Source: Pseudomonadota bacterium
GTDB lineage: Bacteria; Pseudomonadota; Alphaproteobacteria; Rhizobiales; Xanthobacteraceae
Direction: 5' to 3'
DNA length: 32,154 nt
Assembly: GCA_023449855.1 (NCBI GenBank)
Contig: JAEXHR010000205.1
Coordinates: 1-32,154 of the forward strand
Under the pieces are notes generated by a model. That model was not told the origin of the DNA and ran no database searches. It saw only the letters and a program-made list of their open reading frames with translations. Position numbers and translations under genes: made by a program. Of this stretch, positions 15,093 through 22,867 are shown one piece after another (the first letter of the stretch is position 1; each line of letters opens with the position of its first letter).

Positions 15093-17055
15093 GGTCGCGC
15101 TTGTCGGCTGCGCTCTGTTGGGAGCGGCGCTCGCAAGCGCGCTTTGCGCGATATTGGTGGCGCTGATCGGACTGAAGCAGATCGGCCCGAACATGCAGGT
15201 GACGGCGCTGCCGGCATGGCTGTGGTATTATCGCGCCGACCCGCTTCTCCACCTCTGGCTGCAGCGCGGCGCGATGGTGAGCGGTGCGATCGCCTTCATC
15301 ATCCTGCTCGTCATTCTGAGGCGCGGTCGATCCCTGCACGGTGAGGCGCGCTTCGCCCGCGAGAGCGAGATCAGGCGCGAGCAGTTGCGCGCGCCGTCGG
15401 GCATCATCGTCGGCCAGAAAGGCGGTCGTTATCTGGTGTTCGGCGGAACCGAGCATGTCCTGCTCGAAGCCCCGACCCGGGCCGGCAAGGGTGTCGGTGT
15501 CGTCATCCCCAATCTGCTCAGCTGGGCGGACTCGGTTGTCGTCCTCGATGTGAAGCGGGAGAATTGGGAGATCACCGCCGGCTTCCGTGCGCGGCACGGC
15601 CAGTCGGTCCATCTGTTCGATCCCCTCGACCCCGAAGGCCGCACCGCGCGCTATAATCCGCTGAGCTATATCGATCGGCTCGACGACATAGACGTCGTCA
15701 ATGAACTCCAGAAAATCGGCGGGATGCTGTTCCCATCGCCTGAAAAGGCAGATCCGTTCTGGGCCGAGGCGGCGCGCGCCGCCTTTGTCGGCGTCGGGGC
15801 GCTTGTCGCCGCCAATCCCGCCTTGCCCTTCACGATCGGCGAGATCTATCGCCGCATGACGACTGGCGACCCGAAGGTCGAATTGCCCAAGGTGGTCGAG
15901 GAGGCGCAGCAGCGCGGGCAGCGGCTGAGCCAGGCCTGCGTATCGGCGCTGAGCGATTTCACCTCCGCGTCCGACAACACCTTCTCCGGGATCAAGCAGA
16001 CGATCACGTCCAAACTGAACCTGTGGCTCAACCCGTTCGTCGATGCCGCGACCTCGGAGACCGACTTTGACCTGCGGCAGGTTCGCCGCGAGCGCATGTC
16101 GATCTATCTCGGGGTATCACCGGACAATATCGACCGCATTGCGCCGGTCTATAATCTCTTCCTCCAGCAGCTGATCGACCTCAACACGCGCGAATTGCCG
16201 GCGACCGGCGGGAATGTGCCCGTGCTGGTCCTGCTCGATGAGTTCGCACGGCTCGGCAAGGCGCCCGTCATCGCCTCGGCTTTCTCCTATGTCGCAGGCT
16301 ATGGGCTGCGTCTGCTGCCCGTGATCCAGAGCCGATCGCAGCCGCGCGCGCTCTATGGCGCGGACGTCACCGACGAGATCATCGCGAACTGCGGCCTGGA
16401 AGTGGTCTTCACGCCCAAGGAACTGAAGGTCGCCAATGAGCTGTCCGAGCGGCTCGGCTTCTTCACGATGAACGTGAAATCGAAGAGCCGGACGATCCAC
16501 GGCATGCTTGCCAATCGCAGCATTTCGGAGAGCGACCAGCGCCGCGCGCTGATGATGCCGCAGGAGCTGATGCAGATGCCCAAGGGCGACCTGCTGCTTC
16601 TGCGGGGCGGCATTCCGCCGGTCCGCGGCCGCAAGATCGAATATTTCCGGTCGCGCCGGTTTACCGACCGGATTTGCGATCCGCCAAAGGTTGCGCCCCG
16701 CCTCGTTCGCCTGCCGACGCCCAAACCGGTGGCGGCGGCGATCGTCGGTGCCGGCTCGGATGTTCTCGCCCAAGCGATCGAAGCCAAGCGCGCCGCTCTG
16801 CACCCATCCGCCCCGCCTGCCGAAAAGGAGCCTGTCGTGACCAGAATGTTGAGCGCCGATGAACTGTCGGGCGCGGTCGAGATAACCGACGACATGCTCG
16901 TGCTTGGCGAATTGGAAGAACTGCCGCCGCCGGGCGACGAAGAGGCGGCGCTCGCCTTCGTCATGGCAATGGCGGCGCGCGCGGCGGTCGAACCCGAGGA
17001 GGGTCAGGAGATGGCAGATACACTCGCAGACGACAGGCAGCATCATGGCCGCTGA
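15058..17055 (+). CDS. virD4: VirD4/TraG-like coupling protein (T4CP)
   Basis: 665 residues from a TTG start at 15058, supported by GAGGAGG at 15045-15051 with a 6-base gap; an in-frame ATG at 15001 would lie deep inside virB11. Two N-terminal transmembrane helices (about 12-35 and 70-90) precede the TraG/TraD ATPase: Walker A variant APTRAGKG, VVLDVKREN, Walker B VLVLLDEFARLG and the VIQSRSQ sensor. It recruits the relaxase-DNA complex to the channel. The C-terminal ~100 residues are acidic and Ala-rich, a usual place for substrate-specific contacts. It overlaps the LPD7 gene by 11 bases. Confidence 0.93.
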   Translation: MTRLSQASPLTKVALVGCALLGAALASALCAILVALIGLKQIGPNMQVTALPAWLWYYRADPLLHLWLQRGAMVSGAIAFIILLVILRRGRSLHGEARFARESEIRREQLRAPSGIIVGQKGGRYLVFGGTEHVLLEAPTRAGKGVGVVIPNLLSWADSVVVLDVKRENWEITAGFRARHGQSVHLFDPLDPEGRTARYNPLSYIDRLDDIDVVNELQKIGGMLFPSPEKADPFWAEAARAAFVGVGALVAANPALPFTIGEIYRRMTTGDPKVELPKVVEEAQQRGQRLSQACVSALSDFTSASDNTFSGIKQTITSKLNLWLNPFVDAATSETDFDLRQVRRERMSIYLGVSPDNIDRIAPVYNLFLQQLIDLNTRELPATGGNVPVLVLLDEFARLGKAPVIASAFSYVAGYGLRLLPVIQSRSQPRALYGADVTDEIIANCGLEVVFTPKELKVANELSERLGFFTMNVKSKSRTIHGMLANRSISESDQRRALMMPQELMQMPKGDLLLLRGGIPPVRGRKIEYFRSRRFTDRICDPPKVAPRLVRLPTPKPVAAAIVGAGSDVLAQAIEAKRAALHPSAPPAEKEPVVTRMLSADELSGAVEITDDMLVLGELEELPPPGDEEAALAFVMAMAARAAVEPEEGQEMADTLADDRQHHGR

Positions 17056-17974
17056 GAGCAAGACAAGCGCGCCGCGGCGTCGGACAAACGGCATCGCGAT
17101 CGATGACAGGACGGTGAGCAAAGCGGTCGGCACCAAAGATCGGCCGGCGGCTACAGAGCCGGAAATCGCGATTGCCGCGACCCCGCCCGTCAAGGCTGAT
17201 ACCGGGAAGGCACCCAAAGCCCCTTCGGTCGAGGCGGGCGACCTGCCCGAAGCGGTGCGCAAACGCTATTATGCCGACAAGGCGAAATGGTCGGGCGATC
17301 CGGCCTATTTCACTTCGGCCGACGCAAAGGATCCCGCGTTTCGCGATCAGGGGCGCCGGCTGCTGACCGCCAATGAGAGTCAGGAAGTCGTCAAGGACAT
17401 GGTGGCGATCGCGCAGCATCGCGGGTGGGACCGTATCCACATTACCGGGTCCGAGACCTTTCGCCGGGCGGCCTGGCTTGAGGCTTCGCGAAACGGTCTC
17501 GAAGTGCGGGGTTATAAGCCCAATGAACGCGATCTTCAGGAGCTCGATCGCGTGCGCGGCGAGGCCAGCAAGAACACAATCGCGCCGATGACGGCGCGTG
17601 ATGCCGCGGAGAGCCGAGATCCGGCACCGGCCCGTCGGTCGCCGACAGACGGTCAGTCGGATCGCGCGCCGCCGCGCGTTCCGGATCGCAGCTTGCCGAA
17701 CGATCGCGCCATCGACAGCCAGTTGCGGGTCATGGAAGCGGTCGTGCAGCGCACCTTGTTCGGTAATCCCGAAGCGATCATGCGGGTCATGGGGGTCGCC
17801 CGGGCGCAGCTTCAGGCGCATGTCGCTGCGGGGCGCACCATAAAGCCTGCCGAAGTCCGGGATCGGGGGCCGGCGGCGCAGCGAAGCGTTGAGCCTGCCT
17901 CCGCGCCCGCACGCGGCGCACCAGTACGGCCAGGCCGCGAGCATAAGCCGCCGGAACGCAATCGGTCACGCTGA
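17045..17974 (+). CDS. LPD7-domain protein, relaxase-associated
   Basis: 309 residues. The central part (about 70-165) matches an LPD7-like domain: RKRYYADKAKW near its start, LLTANESQEVV, AIAQHRGWDRIHITGSE, then RRAAWLEASRNGLEVRGY. In many MobP-type relaxases this domain sits C-terminal to the nuclease. Here it is a separate protein with disordered, charged ends (Lys/Ala/Pro-rich N-terminus, Arg/Pro-rich C-terminus), encoded directly after the coupling protein. No HxH nuclease motif is present. The relaxase catalytic domain is about 8 kb away at 25978-27114. It is the last gene of the VirB/VirD4 operon. Confidence 0.75.
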   Translation: MAAESKTSAPRRRTNGIAIDDRTVSKAVGTKDRPAATEPEIAIAATPPVKADTGKAPKAPSVEAGDLPEAVRKRYYADKAKWSGDPAYFTSADAKDPAFRDQGRRLLTANESQEVVKDMVAIAQHRGWDRIHITGSETFRRAAWLEASRNGLEVRGYKPNERDLQELDRVRGEASKNTIAPMTARDAAESRDPAPARRSPTDGQSDRAPPRVPDRSLPNDRAIDSQLRVMEAVVQRTLFGNPEAIMRVMGVARAQLQAHVAAGRTIKPAEVRDRGPAAQRSVEPASAPARGAPVRPGREHKPPERNRSR

Positions 17975-18010
17975 CGCTGGGTATCGATTGGTTCATATAT
18001 CTCGCATTTT

Positions 18011-18027
18011 GTTCGTTTATAACGAAC
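18011..18027. promoter_or_regulatory. Palindromic operator of the AbiE operon
   Basis: GTTCGTT-TAT-AACGAAC is a perfect 7-bp inverted repeat 62 bases before the AbiEi start, with a further GAAC at 18028-18031 partly repeating the right arm. The neighbouring sequence is AT-rich (GATATTATAAACTG, a plausible -10). AbiEi antitoxins are known to bind inverted repeats in their own promoter and repress it, so this is the likely autoregulatory operator. Confidence 0.6.
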
Positions 18028-18089
18028 GAACTTGCGATATTATAAACTGCTCCTTGTCAACGGTTCAGAAATCCGGCAATTTGTCCGGT

Positions 18090-18950
18090 ATGGACGGACA
18101 AAAGCGCCAAACGCTGAACCATCTTCTCACGGCATTGCCGCCGGGTCTGCTTGTGGATTCGGCGTGGTTGCAGGCGCAGGGCGTCGCGCGCACGTCGGTC
18201 CATGATTATGTTCGACGCGGGTGGCTCGAGCGCGTCGCGCCCCGCGTCTATCGGCGCACGACCACACAAGGGGCCGCAGCATCGCTGCGATGGGACATGG
18301 CCGTGATGTCGGCGCAGCGGGCTGCAGCGGGCGATCTCTATGTCGGCGGCATGACCGCCCTTGAGCTGCAAGGTCTCGGGCATTTTGCGCGGCTTGGCGG
18401 CGGACGGACGGTCCATCTCTACGATCCGGGCCATAGAGCGCCCTCCTGGCTTGCGACCTTGTCGACGGATGCCCAGCTCGTCATGCACCGGCGCACGCTG
18501 TTCGAGGCATCGGGCCTCGGCATCGACTGGCACCGCTTCGATCTCGGCACCGCGCGGCTCGGCGATGTAGCGGCCTCACCGCAGGCCAGCGAAGCCTGGG
18601 ACCATTTCCTCCGCGTCGCCAGCGCCGAACGCGCGGCGATCGAGCTGATGGATGACGTGCCTGCGAGCCTCAGTTTCGACCATGCCGACAAGATCTTCGA
18701 GAATCTCACGACGCTTCGTCCCCGTCTGGTGACGGACCTGCTGAAGGGTTGCACGAGCATCAGGGCCAAGCGACTGTTCCTGTTCTTCGCCGATCGTCAC
18801 GCGCATGGCTGGACGAAGCGGATCGATCGCGACGTCGTCGATCTGGGCCGGGGCAAACGCCAGCTCGTCCCCGGTGGCCGACTGGATGCGCGTTATCAGA
18901 TCACGGTGCCGGAAGCCTTCGGTCCCACAACCGAAAGTGAAGACCAATGA
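18090..18950 (+). CDS. abiEi: AbiEi-like antitoxin (type IV toxin-antitoxin)
   Basis: 286 residues. The N-terminal ~60 residues form a winged helix (LLVDSAWLQAQGVARTSVHDY, then GWLERVAPRVYRR), the DNA-binding domain of AbiEi transcriptional regulators. The remainder contains the AbiEi core (YVGGMTALELQGLGHFARL, VHLYDP, SFDHADKIFENL). AbiEi blocks the effect of the AbiEii toxin without direct binding and represses the operon. It overlaps the toxin gene by four bases (ATGA). The ribosome binding site is weak, and an upstream in-frame start at 17889 would run through the promoter and operator, so 18090 is preferred. Confidence 0.85.
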   Translation: MDGQKRQTLNHLLTALPPGLLVDSAWLQAQGVARTSVHDYVRRGWLERVAPRVYRRTTTQGAAASLRWDMAVMSAQRAAAGDLYVGGMTALELQGLGHFARLGGGRTVHLYDPGHRAPSWLATLSTDAQLVMHRRTLFEASGLGIDWHRFDLGTARLGDVAASPQASEAWDHFLRVASAERAAIELMDDVPASLSFDHADKIFENLTTLRPRLVTDLLKGCTSIRAKRLFLFFADRHAHGWTKRIDRDVVDLGRGKRQLVPGGRLDARYQITVPEAFGPTTESEDQ

Positions 18951-19873
18951 CGGCGCAAATCTATGCGGACCAAGTGCGCCTGCTGGTCCGCGCCATTCCC
19001 GAAATCGCGCAGGAGGAGATCTTCGCGCTGAAGGGCGGAACGGCGATCAACCTGTTCGTGCGGGATCTCCCACGCCTGTCGGTCGACATCGACCTCGTGT
19101 ACCTGCCGATTGCCGATCGCGAGAGTTCGTTGCAGGCCGTGAGAGACGGGCTCGAACGGGTCGCCGGCCGTCTCGAACGGGGTGGCCGCATGGCGGTCGA
19201 GCGCCGCCTGCTTCCCGACGGCAAGCGCCTTGTCGTGCAAGCGGACGGTGTGACGATCAAGATCGAGGTCTCGCCGGTCCTGCGCGGGACGGTCTTTCCT
19301 CCTGCCGTGCGATCGGTCAGCCCTGCGGTCGAAAACCGTTTCGGATTTGCCGAGATGCAGCTGGTGTCCGAGGCCGATCTCTATGCCGGCAAGATCGCAG
19401 CCGCGCTCGACCGCCAGCATCCACGCGATCTGTTCGACATCCACTTTCTCTTCGCCAATGAAGGGATCAGCGATGACCTCTTCAAGGCGTTCCTCATCTA
19501 CCTCGTCAGTCATCCGCGCCCCGCGCATGAGTTGCTGTGTCCGCACCGGCTCGACATCCGCGATCAATATGGCGCCGAGTTTCTCGGCATGACCGTCACA
19601 GACTTGCCGCTCGAGGCGCTGCTCGACGCGCGAGAGCGGCTGATCAGTGAACTTGGCGAACGGGCGCGACAACCCGCCAACCAGCGGTTCCTGATGTCCT
19701 TCCACGAACTCGCGCCCGATTGGGCAGCGGTAGGGCTCGATCCGGAGATCGCCGAACTGCCCGCGCTGCGATGGAAGGCGATCAATCTCGAGCGTCTGCA
19801 GCGCGAGAACCCCGACAAATTCGCCGTCCAGCTCCGCGCGCTCGGCGACTGCATCGGCGAAGAGGCGGCGTAA
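18947..19873 (+). CDS. abiEii: AbiEii-like nucleotidyltransferase toxin
   Basis: 308 residues with the DNA polymerase-beta-like nucleotidyltransferase motifs of AbiEii/MenT proteins: GGTAIN at residues 30-35, catalytic pair Asp47 and Asp49 in LSVDIDLVY, a KIEVSP strand, and the YAGKIAAALDRQHPRDLFDI motif near 145-165. AbiEii acts as an NTP transferase, with tRNA as the target in the well-studied relatives, and causes phage abortive infection or plasmid stabilisation. All key residues are present, so it looks active. It ends 16 bases before an SOS box belonging to the next transcription unit. Confidence 0.9.
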   Translation: MTAQIYADQVRLLVRAIPEIAQEEIFALKGGTAINLFVRDLPRLSVDIDLVYLPIADRESSLQAVRDGLERVAGRLERGGRMAVERRLLPDGKRLVVQADGVTIKIEVSPVLRGTVFPPAVRSVSPAVENRFGFAEMQLVSEADLYAGKIAAALDRQHPRDLFDIHFLFANEGISDDLFKAFLIYLVSHPRPAHELLCPHRLDIRDQYGAEFLGMTVTDLPLEALLDARERLISELGERARQPANQRFLMSFHELAPDWAAVGLDPEIAELPALRWKAINLERLQRENPDKFAVQLRALGDCIGEEAA

Positions 19874-19888
19874 AGCCCGGCCGGTTTT

Positions 19889-19903
19889 GTTCCATCTATG
19901 TTC
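19889..19903 (+). promoter_or_regulatory. SOS (LexA) box, GTTC-N7-GTTC
   Basis: GTTC at 19889-19892 and GTTC at 19900-19903 with exactly seven bases between. This is the direct-repeat LexA operator used in alphaproteobacteria. It lies 50 bases upstream of the ATG of the first SRAP gene, where it would overlap or adjoin the promoter. It predicts induction by DNA damage of the SRAP pair and possibly the DUF2256 gene. Confidence 0.8.
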
Positions 19904-19912
19904 CGTGATAGG

Positions 19913-19946
19913 CTCTCGCATCGATTCGTTTTATGAGATGCGAGAG
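19913..19946 (+). repeat. 10-bp perfect inverted repeat in SRAP leader
   Basis: CTCTCGCATC at 19913-19922 pairs exactly with GATGCGAGAG at 19937-19946, with a 14-base spacer. The right arm overlaps the likely ribosome binding region (GAGAGG) of the gene at 19954. It could act as a hairpin that hides the site or as a second operator next to the SOS box. Confidence 0.7.
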
Positions 19947-19953
19947 GTGAGCC

Positions 19954-20613
19954 ATGTCCCGGCTCTACACGGTCATCAGTATAGCCTCCGAGGTCGCCGC
20001 GCATTTCAATGCCGAGGCGAAGCCTGATCTTGTCGTCCCATCGGAGACGGTCGAGGCCCTGCCCGGCCTTGTTGTCTTCGAAAAGGGCGGCCGCCGGATC
20101 CTGCGCGAAATGGACTGGGGCTTTCCGCGCCTCACTCGTGAGATGCGCGAGCGGGGCGAGCCGCCTGGTCGTATCGGTCTCGTCGCCGACCTGACCAATC
20201 CGCTGTGGGACAGCATCGTCGTCCACCCGCAATATCGCTGCCTCATACCCCTTACCCATTTCGCTAATCCGCATGGCGATGCGGGGGCCAAGACGCGCAG
20301 CTGGTTTTCGATCGTCGACCGGCCGCTTCTTGCCTGGGCGGGCTTCTGTCGCAATATCCCGGAATATGGGCCGGTCTATGCCGGCATGACGATGGACGCG
20401 AACAGCGCGGTCATGCCGTATAATGACCGTATGCCGGTGTTGCTGGAGCCGCAGGATTATGCGCGCTGGCTGGGCGGCACCATTCAGGATGTGATCGGTT
20501 TCCAGTTTCGCCCGCCAATCGCGGCCGAGCGGATACAGGTGCTCGATAGCGACGATCTGTGGCGCAGTGGCGATCTGCCGGCAGTGCTGCGCCCACAAAT
20601 GGCATTGCTCTGA
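19954..20613 (+). CDS. SRAP-family protein (YedK/HMCES fold) lacking catalytic residues
   Basis: 219 residues with the whole SRAP fold, clearly paralogous to the next gene (shared EVAAHF, ADLTNP/F.W, YRCLIPLT, AWAGF, RMPVLLEP). SRAP proteins crosslink abasic sites in single-stranded DNA through Cys2 and self-reverse with an active-site Glu and His. Here residue 2 is Ser (MSRLYTV), the Glu of the GFYE-type motif is replaced (THFANPHG), and the HxRMP His is Asn (YNDRMP). All three differ from the canonical set, so the thiazolidine crosslink cannot form. It may bind single-stranded DNA without crosslinking, or partner with its paralog. It sits directly behind an SOS box. Confidence 0.88.
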   Translation: MSRLYTVISIASEVAAHFNAEAKPDLVVPSETVEALPGLVVFEKGGRRILREMDWGFPRLTREMRERGEPPGRIGLVADLTNPLWDSIVVHPQYRCLIPLTHFANPHGDAGAKTRSWFSIVDRPLLAWAGFCRNIPEYGPVYAGMTMDANSAVMPYNDRMPVLLEPQDYARWLGGTIQDVIGFQFRPPIAAERIQVLDSDDLWRSGDLPAVLRPQMALL

Positions 20614-20661
20614 GCATGGCGGTGAGCAAGAACCCGTACAGTAGCGTCGCGGAGGGCAGCC

Positions 20662-21321
20662 ATGTGTAATCTCTATACCGTGCGCAAAAGCGCCGCCGAG
20701 GTCGCCGCCCATTTCGGTGTGGCTGCGCCAGCGTCGTTCAACACGCCCGAGGAGACCCTGCCGGGATATCCGGGAATGGTGGTGCGCGAAGCCGATGGCG
20801 AGCGTGTGCTTGAATCGATGGTCTGGGGCTTTCCGCGGCCCATGAAGAGCAAGAAGACCGGTCTCCCGATCAAGCCGAAGCCAGTCAACAATATCGCTGA
20901 TCTCACCAACTTCATGTGGCGGGGGATTGCCCCGAAGCCTCAGTGGCGTTGCCTCATTCCGCTGACCGGATTTGCCGAAGCGGAAGGCGAGAAGGGATCG
21001 ATGACCCGGACCTGGTTTCGTGTGAAGGATGCGCCAATCTTCGCCTGGGCGGGAATGTGGCGCCACAGTGATGAATGGGGGGCGGTATATTCCGGACTGA
21101 TGACCGATGCGAATGCTGCGATCGCGCCTGTCCATGGCCGCATGCCAGTCCTGCTTTATCCTGAAGAGCATGAGCAGTGGCTTTACGGAAGTTTCGACGA
21201 CGTGCTTGCGTTTCAACAGCGGCGCTTTCCCGACGAGCTGATCGAGATGGAACGCACGTCGGAATTATGGGTGAAGCGAAAAGCGACGGACACTTCCGCT
21301 GCGCCGGCCTCGATGTTGTGA
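20662..21321 (+). CDS. SRAP-family abasic-site shield (YedK/HMCES-like), catalytic
   Basis: 219 residues. Cys2 is in place (MCNLYTV; the initiator Met would be removed), the Glu is present (GFAEAEG), and the His is present in PVHGRMPVLL. The predicted function is to trap abasic sites in single-stranded DNA as a DNA-protein crosslink during replication or transfer. GGAGGG at 20655-20660 precedes the ATG closely. It lies 48 bases after the first SRAP gene on the same strand, so it is probably in the same SOS-controlled unit. Conjugative elements enter cells as single-stranded DNA, which is a plausible reason to carry this activity. Confidence 0.92.
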   Translation: MCNLYTVRKSAAEVAAHFGVAAPASFNTPEETLPGYPGMVVREADGERVLESMVWGFPRPMKSKKTGLPIKPKPVNNIADLTNFMWRGIAPKPQWRCLIPLTGFAEAEGEKGSMTRTWFRVKDAPIFAWAGMWRHSDEWGAVYSGLMTDANAAIAPVHGRMPVLLYPEEHEQWLYGSFDDVLAFQQRRFPDELIEMERTSELWVKRKATDTSAAPASML

Positions 21322-21343
21322 CCGATCCCCGACGACGGATGCG

Positions 21344-21499
21344 ATGGCGCACAAGAAGCTGAGCCTCCCAACGAAGATCTGCGCGGCCTGCCAGCGTCCC
21401 TTTGCCTGGCGCAAGAAATGGGAGAGGGATTGGGACAGTGTCAGATTTTGCTCCGACCGCTGTCGCAGGCAAGGCAGCGGGAGCACGTCACACCCCTGA
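21344..21499 (+). CDS. DUF2256-like small zinc-binding protein
   Basis: A 51-residue ORF, MAHKKLSLPTKICAACQRPF and onward. The pattern is CAAC, then PFAWRKKWERDWDSVRFCSDRC, so two Cys pairs (CxxC and CxxxC) likely bind zinc. The Lys-rich start, the TKIC..C..PF.WRKKW signature and the length match DUF2256 proteins, whose function is unknown and which often occur near DNA-repair or photolyase genes. It follows the second SRAP gene by 22 bases on the same strand. Its stop is 28 bases from the convergent reverse transcriptase stop. There is no strong ribosome binding site. Confidence 0.8.
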   Translation: MAHKKLSLPTKICAACQRPFAWRKKWERDWDSVRFCSDRCRRQGSGSTSHP

Positions 21500-21526
21500 G
21501 CCACGACCCGTGCGACGTCTCCCGAT

Positions 21527-22681
21527 TTAGGCGGGTTTCGACGGCGGCTCCACGTCAGGCGACCAGGGCACACTGTCGAACTTCAGCCGCATCTTGGCGG
21601 CGAAAGCTTCATCGATCGATTTGGCGTAATCGATGAGGCCACGGATGTGGCGGTGCATACCGGACACCGTATCGAACTTGCGGGCATCACGATGCGCCTC
21701 GGGACCGACTTTCTCCAGATAGTAGAGATGTTGGCGCAAATGATCGCGAAACTCGCGGGTGAGCCGCGGCTCGGCGCCGTCGACAAGGAGGCCGAGAACA
21801 ACCTTGCGCGCGCCTGGCGGCACGATGCAGGTCTTACGGCCATTCACGCTGAGCCCCGCGCGTCGCAGGCGGTCGGTAACCTGCCGGATCAGGAGCATGG
21901 CGCGGGTTCGATCGAAGTCCCCCTGGGTCGAAAATGTGATATCGTCGCTATAGCGCGTGTAGGTGACCCCGGAGCGCGCGGCGAGCGCCTCGATATCCTT
22001 GTCGAGTTCGCGCATCACCAGGTTGGACAGCATGGGGCTGGTCGGTGCGCCCTGCGGAAGATAGCCGATGTGGAACTGACGATAGGCCGGGATCTTCCGC
22101 CGCGTCGCGTGCGCGAGCCATTCCGGCCGGTCATAGCGTTTGCTGCCCGATGGTGCGTGGGTGCACAAGCGTGTCAGCTCGAACGCGACAAGTGGACTGT
22201 AGCCCGCTTCGAGAAACACCCGATAGACCTTCATCTCGCTGATCGAACCAAAGAATCCGCTGATATCCATTTTGATCAGCCACCGCGCGCCACAATGCTG
22301 CAGCGCGCACCGTTTGATCGACGATTTGGGCGCGAAGGCGAAGCTGGCGCGATGGACCGGCAGTTCCGACAATATATGGGCGGCGATCCAGCGCTGCACG
22401 GCCATCAACTTGGCGTCGGGTACACTGATCTGGCGGTGGCCGCCCGAGCGCTTCCTGATCTTGAAGAAAGTATAGTCGGTCGCGCGCGAGCCCAGCACCA
22501 TGTTGCGCAGACGATACCATGAGATGCCGGTCCGACTCGCGAGATGCTTCAAGGTGAGAATTGGCGGCAGCCTTGGATGGCGATCAAGGAAATCCTCGAT
22601 CGCCATCGCCGCCCGTTGAACCATGGCATCATCGAGCCCGAGCTGCTGCCCCGTCTCGCGATAGTGTTGAGGAGACCACAT
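21527..22681 (-). CDS. Retron-type reverse transcriptase
   Basis: 384 residues. The N-terminal part (about 35-85) carries the retron-like helix LTLKHLASRTGISWYRLRN followed by FKIRKRSGGHRQISVP. The polymerase core shows Asp139 in MDISGFFGSI, PQGAPTSPMLSNL (about 209-221) and the active-site YSDD at 244-247. The NAxxH motif that marks retron RTs reads CALQH (125-129), and the VTG motif of retron domain Y reads VLG (295-297). These two substitutions make it a divergent retron RT; group II intron and DGR RTs lack both positions. An in-frame stop precedes the ATG at once. The 186-base gap upstream is structured and a candidate msr-msd. Confidence 0.92.
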   Translation of the reverse strand: MWSPQHYRETGQQLGLDDAMVQRAAMAIEDFLDRHPRLPPILTLKHLASRTGISWYRLRNMVLGSRATDYTFFKIRKRSGGHRQISVPDAKLMAVQRWIAAHILSELPVHRASFAFAPKSSIKRCALQHCGARWLIKMDISGFFGSISEMKVYRVFLEAGYSPLVAFELTRLCTHAPSGSKRYDRPEWLAHATRRKIPAYRQFHIGYLPQGAPTSPMLSNLVMRELDKDIEALAARSGVTYTRYSDDITFSTQGDFDRTRAMLLIRQVTDRLRRAGLSVNGRKTCIVPPGARKVVLGLLVDGAEPRLTREFRDHLRQHLYYLEKVGPEAHRDARKFDTVSGMHRHIRGLIDYAKSIDEAFAAKMRLKFDSVPWSPDVEPPSKPA

Positions 22682-22867
22682 TCAGGACTACTTCGATATC
22701 CGCCGCAGGCGGATGCATGCGGCCTTCTAGGAGACAAGCGCTCGTCAAAGAAGGTCGTATGCAACCTCCTGTCAAGCGCCGGCTTTTTCTTAGGGCAACT
22801 GAAATCCGCGCCCCGACACAAGCCTGTTGAGCAAGTGTCTATGCGCCCGGATGGGCGCGCACTAGCC
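22682..22867 (-). ncRNA. Candidate retron ncRNA (msr-msd), structured gap before the RT
   Basis: There is no gene of its own between the PRTase-like stop and the RT start. Read on the minus strand it can form four hairpins in order: GCGCCC-loop-GGGCGC (22843-22858); a GACAC/GTGTC stem with two symmetrical TT bulges (22815-22839); a longer stem with GCGCT/AGCGC outside and AGGAGGT/ACCTTCT inside (22738-22779); and ATCCGCC-TGC-GGCGGAT (22698-22714), 17 bases before the RT ATG. The inner stem pairs G with U only in the minus-strand transcript, which favours this strand. I could not find a convincing a1/a2 flanking pair, so the boundaries are unknown, and the RNA could instead lie upstream of the PRTase gene. 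Confidence 0.45.

Noticed and set aside
16117..17262. 381-residue minus-strand frame opposite VirD4
   Set aside because: Shadow of the coupling protein and LPD7 genes; no recognisable domain.
4580..20653. 12-base match CAGTAGCGTCGC near 4582 and 20640
   Set aside because: Exact 12-base matches are expected by chance in 32 kb of biased sequence; contexts differ.
19564..21216. 550-residue open frame on the minus strand across the AbiEii end and both SRAP genes
   Set aside because: It spans three clear plus-strand genes and reads as low-complexity Arg/His-rich sequence.
21647..22522. 291-residue plus-strand frame opposite the reverse transcriptase
   Set aside because: The RT motifs are all on the minus strand; this frame has no features.
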